8,378 nucleotides of DNA from JBMYYE01 sp049609065 (lineage in GTDB: Bacteria; Pseudomonadota; Alphaproteobacteria; Rhodobacterales; Rhodobacteraceae). Location of the stretch: the NCBI GenBank assembly GCA_049609065.1, contig JBMYYE010000109.1, positions 1 to 8,378 on the forward strand, read 5' to 3'. Below the pieces are notes generated by a model. The model searched no databases. It was not told the origin of the DNA and saw only the letters and a list, made by a program, of their open reading frames with translations. Made by a program: the position numbers and the translations under genes. This document shows, one piece after another, positions 4,954 to 8,378 of the stretch; position 1 is the stretch's first letter, and each line of letters begins with the position of its first letter.

Positions 4954-5375
4954 AAAACATAGCGGAGCATCTCAGCCACCTGCTGAGGTGTTTCGCACAC
5001 AGCCAAGGCCGCGGCGTCCACTTCTTTCAATGCATGCTGATGATCCGCACCATGCATCACGATGAGAGATTTCCCCATCGCCGCAGCAAACCCCGCATCA
5101 AAGGCGGCGTTCCACTGTTTGTATTTGTCACCAAACCGCACAACAACGATATCTGCATCCGAAATGGCCTTGCGCGTGCGGATGGCATTTAGCTTCGCAC
5201 CTTTATGGTCATGCCAGAACTTATCATTCTCAGCCCCCATAATGCGCACCCCGCAATCATCAGACGCATCATGGTCAGTCACAGGGGCAAAGAAGGACAC
5301 ATCCAACCCTGCCGCTGCTGCGATCAATTCATCACGCCAATTCGTGTGGATTTCCCCAGAGAGATATACCTTCAT
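4932..5375 (-). CDS. ytoQ: YtoQ family protein (nucleoside 2-deoxyribosyltransferase-like)
   Basis: A 147-residue protein recognised by its start MKVYLSGEIHTNWRDEL, the family hallmark, and by ISDADIVVVRFGDKYKQWNAAFDAGFAAAMGK across residues 71-102. YtoQ proteins are placed in the nucleoside 2-deoxyribosyltransferase-like fold: a short Rossmann-type domain with an N-terminal 'YLSG' strand, a 'DAD' strand end and a '(D/E)xGxA' helix before a 'GK' turn. All of these are visible, with Asp93 where related enzymes have a catalytic Glu. The real substrate is unknown to me. The ATG is one base after the pheT stop (TAAGATG), with a GAGG Shine-Dalgarno inside the end of pheT, so it is almost certainly translated from the phe transcript. 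Its TAG overlaps the TAA of the convergent glutathione transferase gene by 4 bp. Confidence 0.88.
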   Translation of the reverse strand: MKVYLSGEIHTNWRDELIAAAAGLDVSFFAPVTDHDASDDCGVRIMGAENDKFWHDHKGAKLNAIRTRKAISDADIVVVRFGDKYKQWNAAFDAGFAAAMGKSLIVMHGADHQHALKEVDAAALAVCETPQQVAEMLRYVLKGELPL

Positions 5376-5376
5376 C

Positions 5377-7791
5377 TTACGCCCTCAACGTCCCGCCAGA
5401 GGCTTTTTCAACCTTGGTAATAATTTGGGCTGATACAGCCTCAAGCTCTTTATCCGTGAGCGTTTTATCTTTGGGCTGCAACCGCACCGCAAGGGCGATG
5501 GATTTCTTACCTTCACCCATTTGCTCTTCGGCTTTATCCCCAGAAAATTCATCAAATACGCGGACGCTTTCGATGAGGTTTTTATCCGCACCAACAGCTG
5601 CATTCACAAGGATTTGAGCCTCAACCGTTTTATCCACAACGAAGGCAAAATCACGGTCGACGCCTTGCAAATCGCTGGCCTTCAAGGCGGCGCGGGTTGC
5701 CGATTTTTTCTTCGGGAATGGAATATTGGCGAGGTGGATCGCAAAGGCCACAACATTGCCCTTCACGCCCATTTCCTTAATCACTTTCGGATGCAATTCG
5801 CCAAATGCGCCAAGCACATTTTTCGGGCCAAGCGTCACTTTCGCGGAGCGCCCCGGATGCCACCAAGCATTCATATCGCGGTTATATTGCACCTTTGTTG
5901 GGGCACCGATGGCGGCCAAAATGGCTTCCATCGCAGCCTTTGCGTCATAGGTATCAACAGGACGACGCGCACCAAAGCGATCCTTTGGCCCGGTATGGCC
6001 GACCATGATGCCCGTGATCAGAACCTCTTGTTCTTCTGGTTCGCCACCATGGAAAGCAGGACCAACCTCAAAGAACGCAAGATCGGCAAATCCACGTGCT
6101 TGGTTGCGGGCCGCAGCCTGCAACAAACCCGGTAGGATAGACGGGCGCATGTGGCTCATTTCAGATGAAATTGGATTGCCCAACATCGTTGCATCGGTCC
6201 CGCCGCCAAAAAGCGCCGCCGTTTTTTGGTCGATGAAGGAATAGGTCACGCATTCGTTAAACCCGATCTGCGCAGCCGTACGACGGGCCGTCCATTCGCG
6301 TTTTTGAACAGGCGTCAAAATGGCCTGTGTCACACCGTCGCGCAAACGCGGCAAAGGTTTGCCTTCGAGTTTGGTCAATGACGCGACACGTGCGACTTCT
6401 TCCACCAAATCCGCGGACCCTTGCACATCTGGGCGCCAGGATGGCACGGACACCATGTCATTTGCATCCACCTCAAACCCAAGTGCGGTGAGGGAGGCGC
6501 GTTGGTCCTCAGCTAAGATTTCCATCCCAACAAGCGACTGCACACGGTCCGTATCAAGCGGATAGGCACGCGTCACGTCAGGCACTTCGCCTGCGGTCAC
6601 AACATCTGAGGTCTCACCGCCACAAAGGTCCAAAATCATCTGTGTCGCAAGCTCAATGGCCAGTGGATTGAACGCAGGATCAATGCCACGTTCATTTCGG
6701 TAGCGCGCGTCTGAGTTGATCTTGAGCGCACGGCCGGTTTTGGCGATCTGAATGGTGTCCCACACCGCAGCTTCAAGGAACACATTGGTGGTCTCTTCGG
6801 TGCAGCCTGTGGCCAAGCCCCCCATGATACCTGCGATGCTTTCAACGCCGGTATCATCTGAGATGACCACTTGGCCTTCGGAGAACGTGTATTCTTTTTC
6901 GTCCAACCCAATGAGCGTTTCGCCCCCTTTGGCGCGGTGCACCCGAAGGTTGCCTTTGACCTTATCCGCATCAAAGACGTGCAAAGGACGGTTTTGATCA
7001 TAGGTGAAGAAATTCGTGATATCGACAAGCGCAGAAATCGGGCGCAGGCCAATGGCTTTGAGCTGATGTTGGAGCCAGTCAGGGCTCGGGCCGTTTTTCA
7101 CGCCTTTGATCAAACGCCCCATGAATACTTCACACCCGTTTTCGCGCGTATCATCATCAATCGCAACGGTGATCGGGGATGGGAAGCTGCCGTCAACTTG
7201 TGCTGTCGGCGCAGGTTTCAAAACACCCAAACCACGGGCCGCAAGATCGCGTGCAATTCCGCGCACGCCCAAGGCATCGGGACGGTTTGGCGTGATCGCG
7301 ATGTCGATCACGGGGTCCACTTTCGTCGGGTCATTATCCGCGAGCCAATCCACAAAACGCTGACCAACCTCACCAGAAGGCAGTTCAATAATGCCGTCAT
7401 GTTCTTCGGACAATTCCATTTCGCGCTCAGACGCCATCATGCCGAAGCTTTCGATGCCTCGGATTTTGCCCACTTGGATCGTGATATCGAGACCGGGGAT
7501 ATAAGTGCCAGGTTTAGCCACAACAACAGTGATGCCAGCACGCGCATTCGGCGCACCACAGATGATCTGTTTTTCGCCTTCATCGGTGTCTACAACACAG
7601 ACATTCAAACGGTCCGCATCGGGGTGTTTTTCAGCAGACTTAATATAGCCCAACGTGAAATCCGCGAGCGTATCCATCGGGTTGATGATTTCCTCAACCT
7701 CAAGCCCCAAATCCGTGAGGGCATATTCAATTTCATCCATCGACGCCGTTGTGTCGAGATGGGTTTTCAGCCATGAGAGTGTGAATTTCAT
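5377..7791 (-). CDS. pheT: Phenylalanine--tRNA ligase, beta subunit
   Basis: An 804-residue subunit of the alpha2-beta2 PheRS that charges tRNA-Phe in the cytoplasm; the length is normal for bacteria. Domains in order: N-terminal helices (MKFTLSWLKTHLD); OB-fold tRNA-binding domain about 42-150 (HPDADRLNVC, IICGAPNARAG, GMMASEREM); B3/B4 editing domain about 210-385 (RPISALVDITNFF 250-262, GIMGG 321-325, NVFLEAA 336-342, whose Glu340 fits the editing glutamate, and DARYRNERGIDP 361-372); B5 about 405-480 (PSWRPDVQGSADLVEEVARV); catalytic-like core about 490-690 (YSFID, MRPSILPGLLQAAARN, FFEVGPAF, GELHPKV); and the FDX-ACB anticodon-binding domain about 706-803 (SDLQGVDRDFAFVV, SVRVFDEFSG, GKKSIALAVRLQP). 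The start is supported by GAGGA at 7798-7802, and the ATG overlaps the upstream ASCH stop as ATGA. pheS is not in the window; upstream sits the ASCH gene instead. Confidence 0.98.
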   Translation of the reverse strand: MKFTLSWLKTHLDTTASMDEIEYALTDLGLEVEEIINPMDTLADFTLGYIKSAEKHPDADRLNVCVVDTDEGEKQIICGAPNARAGITVVVAKPGTYIPGLDITIQVGKIRGIESFGMMASEREMELSEEHDGIIELPSGEVGQRFVDWLADNDPTKVDPVIDIAITPNRPDALGVRGIARDLAARGLGVLKPAPTAQVDGSFPSPITVAIDDDTRENGCEVFMGRLIKGVKNGPSPDWLQHQLKAIGLRPISALVDITNFFTYDQNRPLHVFDADKVKGNLRVHRAKGGETLIGLDEKEYTFSEGQVVISDDTGVESIAGIMGGLATGCTEETTNVFLEAAVWDTIQIAKTGRALKINSDARYRNERGIDPAFNPLAIELATQMILDLCGGETSDVVTAGEVPDVTRAYPLDTDRVQSLVGMEILAEDQRASLTALGFEVDANDMVSVPSWRPDVQGSADLVEEVARVASLTKLEGKPLPRLRDGVTQAILTPVQKREWTARRTAAQIGFNECVTYSFIDQKTAALFGGGTDATMLGNPISSEMSHMRPSILPGLLQAAARNQARGFADLAFFEVGPAFHGGEPEEQEVLITGIMVGHTGPKDRFGARRPVDTYDAKAAMEAILAAIGAPTKVQYNRDMNAWWHPGRSAKVTLGPKNVLGAFGELHPKVIKEMGVKGNVVAFAIHLANIPFPKKKSATRAALKASDLQGVDRDFAFVVDKTVEAQILVNAAVGADKNLIESVRVFDEFSGDKAEEQMGEGKKSIALAVRLQPKDKTLTDKELEAVSAQIITKVEKASGGTLRA

Positions 7792-8237
7792 TGGTCTTCC
7801 TCACTTGAATTCTTCGGGCGCTTGGCGAGATCTTCGAACACTTCAAAATGTTCAAAAACGACCTGCATTTCTGGATCAAATCCACCATTGCGTTCAAAAT
7901 ATGCGCGGCGGTCTTTCACCCACGCATGGAGCGTTTTATGTTCGCCTTCGGCTAGGGCCATGTCTTCTGTCACGTCGCAAAACCGACCGCGGCGCACTGA
8001 TGTCGTCTGAATGACAAGCGCAGGCGTGCCATCCCAATTGGCGGCAATATCACAACGGCCAACCTTCGGCATCGCATCGAGATCCCCTTCGAATTCACGA
8101 AAGGCCTCAGACGCGGCGGTTTTCACCTTGTTGCGCACTTTTTTCAAAAGCTTGATGTTTTCGCTTTCGGTTTTCCCGAACTTAAACGTCCCAGCCCCCG
8201 GATAGGTGACTTGAAGGTCTTCCATGTCATCGGACAT
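7788..8237 (-). CDS. ASCH domain-containing protein
   Basis: A 149-residue soluble protein. The ASCH fold is suggested by the order of blocks: TFKFGKTESENIKLLKKVRN (17-36), KTAASEAFREFEG (39-51), AMPKVGRCDIAANWDGTPALVI (55-76), QTTSVRRGRFCDVTEDMALAEGEH (77-100), then the 'W...RRAYFERNGGFDPEMQVVFEHFEV' C-terminal block (106-133). ASCH domains belong to the PUA-like superfamily and bind RNA or modified nucleosides; known members include a ribonuclease and the YqfB N4-acetylcytidine amidohydrolase. Here the usual GKKT(A)T motif reads KVKTAA (37-42), so a glycine and the second threonine are missing. AAAGGA at 8245-8250 supports the start. The stop overlaps the pheT ATG (ATGA), implying translational coupling with PheRS beta. 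The function is unknown; the family call is from remembered patterns, not a search. Confidence 0.75.
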   Translation of the reverse strand: MSDDMEDLQVTYPGAGTFKFGKTESENIKLLKKVRNKVKTAASEAFREFEGDLDAMPKVGRCDIAANWDGTPALVIQTTSVRRGRFCDVTEDMALAEGEHKTLHAWVKDRRAYFERNGGFDPEMQVVFEHFEVFEDLAKRPKNSSEEDQ

Positions 8238-8378
8238 TCTTAAATCCTTTCAAGTAAGATATGACTACTTTACTCAGCCGGCGGATTTGCTTCCAAAATA
8301 ACAGCCCAAACCCGAATACAACCAAAAGTGGCCAAACCATCCAAGCGATTGTTCCAGTGAGCACAGTACCAGAAATAT
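8227..8378 (-). CDS. Possible C-terminal end of a small membrane protein (partial)
   Basis: The minus-strand frame entering at the right edge stays open to a TGA at 8229-8227, overlapping the start of the ASCH gene by 11 bp. The visible 49 residues contain one strong transmembrane helix, roughly TGTIAWMVWPLLVVFGFGLL, then FWKQIRRLSK and a basic tail ending KGFKNVR. A positive cluster right after the helix suggests a cytoplasmic C-terminus. An internal ATG at 8340 could also make a 37-residue peptide. The other two minus frames are also open for about 100 bases, so openness alone proves nothing; I prefer this frame for its membrane-protein composition and operon-like overlap. No family recognised. 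Confidence 0.4.
   Translation of the reverse strand, partial: ISGTVLTGTIAWMVWPLLVVFGFGLLFWKQIRRLSKVVISYLKGFKNVR
8245..8250 (-). promoter_or_regulatory. Ribosome binding site of the ASCH-domain gene
   Basis: AAAGGA on the minus strand, 7 bases before ATG 8237. It supports this start over ATG codons inside the gene. Confidence 0.6.

Noticed and set aside
5521..6135. 204-codon plus-strand frame antisense to pheT
   Set aside because: No motif or ribosome binding site, and it lies fully inside the pheT coding region.
6871..7776. 301-codon open frame on the plus strand, antisense to pheT
   Set aside because: Its composition is unlike a real protein (many Arg, His, Ile, Phe from antisense codons) with no recognisable motif, and pheT on the opposite strand is complete and certain. 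It is a codon-bias shadow.
8224..8301. Short plus-strand peptide beginning at ATG 8224 near the right edge
   Set aside because: About 25 codons, no ribosome binding site, and antisense to the start of the ASCH gene.

Overview
The window looks like chromosomal DNA of an alphaproteobacterium, most likely of the Rhodobacterales/roseobacter group with a moderate GC content. The reasons are a COQ9-family gene transcribed divergently from rpsU, an Lrp-type regulator divergent from alanine dehydrogenase, a YghU/YfcG-type glutathione transferase, and a pheT operon carrying accessory genes. All genes are housekeeping or general metabolic. I see no insertion sequence, phage gene, tRNA/rRNA gene or CRISPR array, and no stretch over 300 bases lacks a gene.

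Layout. Bases 1-206 (minus) hold the start of a COQ9-family ubiquinone-biosynthesis gene. It faces away from rpsU (315-521, plus), which has its own promoter and a strong intrinsic terminator. A DMT/EamA membrane transporter follows (635-1465, plus). Its stop codon abuts the stop of a convergent Lrp/AsnC regulator (1466-1939, minus). That regulator is divergent from ald, alanine dehydrogenase (2071-3186, plus). A 15-bp palindrome centred on a GANTC site lies between them and is the obvious candidate operator. The ald terminator hairpin shares bases with the stop codon of a convergent single-domain YigZ/IMPACT gene (3220-3579, minus). Upstream of that gene is mscL (3657-4085, minus) with its own terminator. 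mscL is divergent from a Nu-class-like glutathione transferase (4231-4935, plus).

The last 3.4 kb is a minus-strand operon, read from the right edge. It starts with the tail of a possible small membrane protein (8227-8378), followed by an ASCH-domain protein (7788-8237), pheT (5377-7791) and ytoQ (4932-5375). Consecutive genes overlap or are 1 bp apart, so they are probably co-transcribed and translationally coupled. ytoQ overlaps the glutathione transferase tail-to-tail by 4 bp.

How the genes relate. ald and its neighbouring regulator probably form an alanine-responsive catabolic switch: alanine to pyruvate and ammonium, with NADH formed. The phe operon couples tRNA-Phe charging to two poorly understood proteins, an ASCH putative RNA-binding or nucleic-acid enzyme and a YtoQ nucleoside-deoxyribosyltransferase-like protein. 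I found no clear novel defence or mobile system. The points most worth a second look are the GANTC-centred operator, the ASCH/pheT/ytoQ coupling, and the unusually tight convergent gene junctions.
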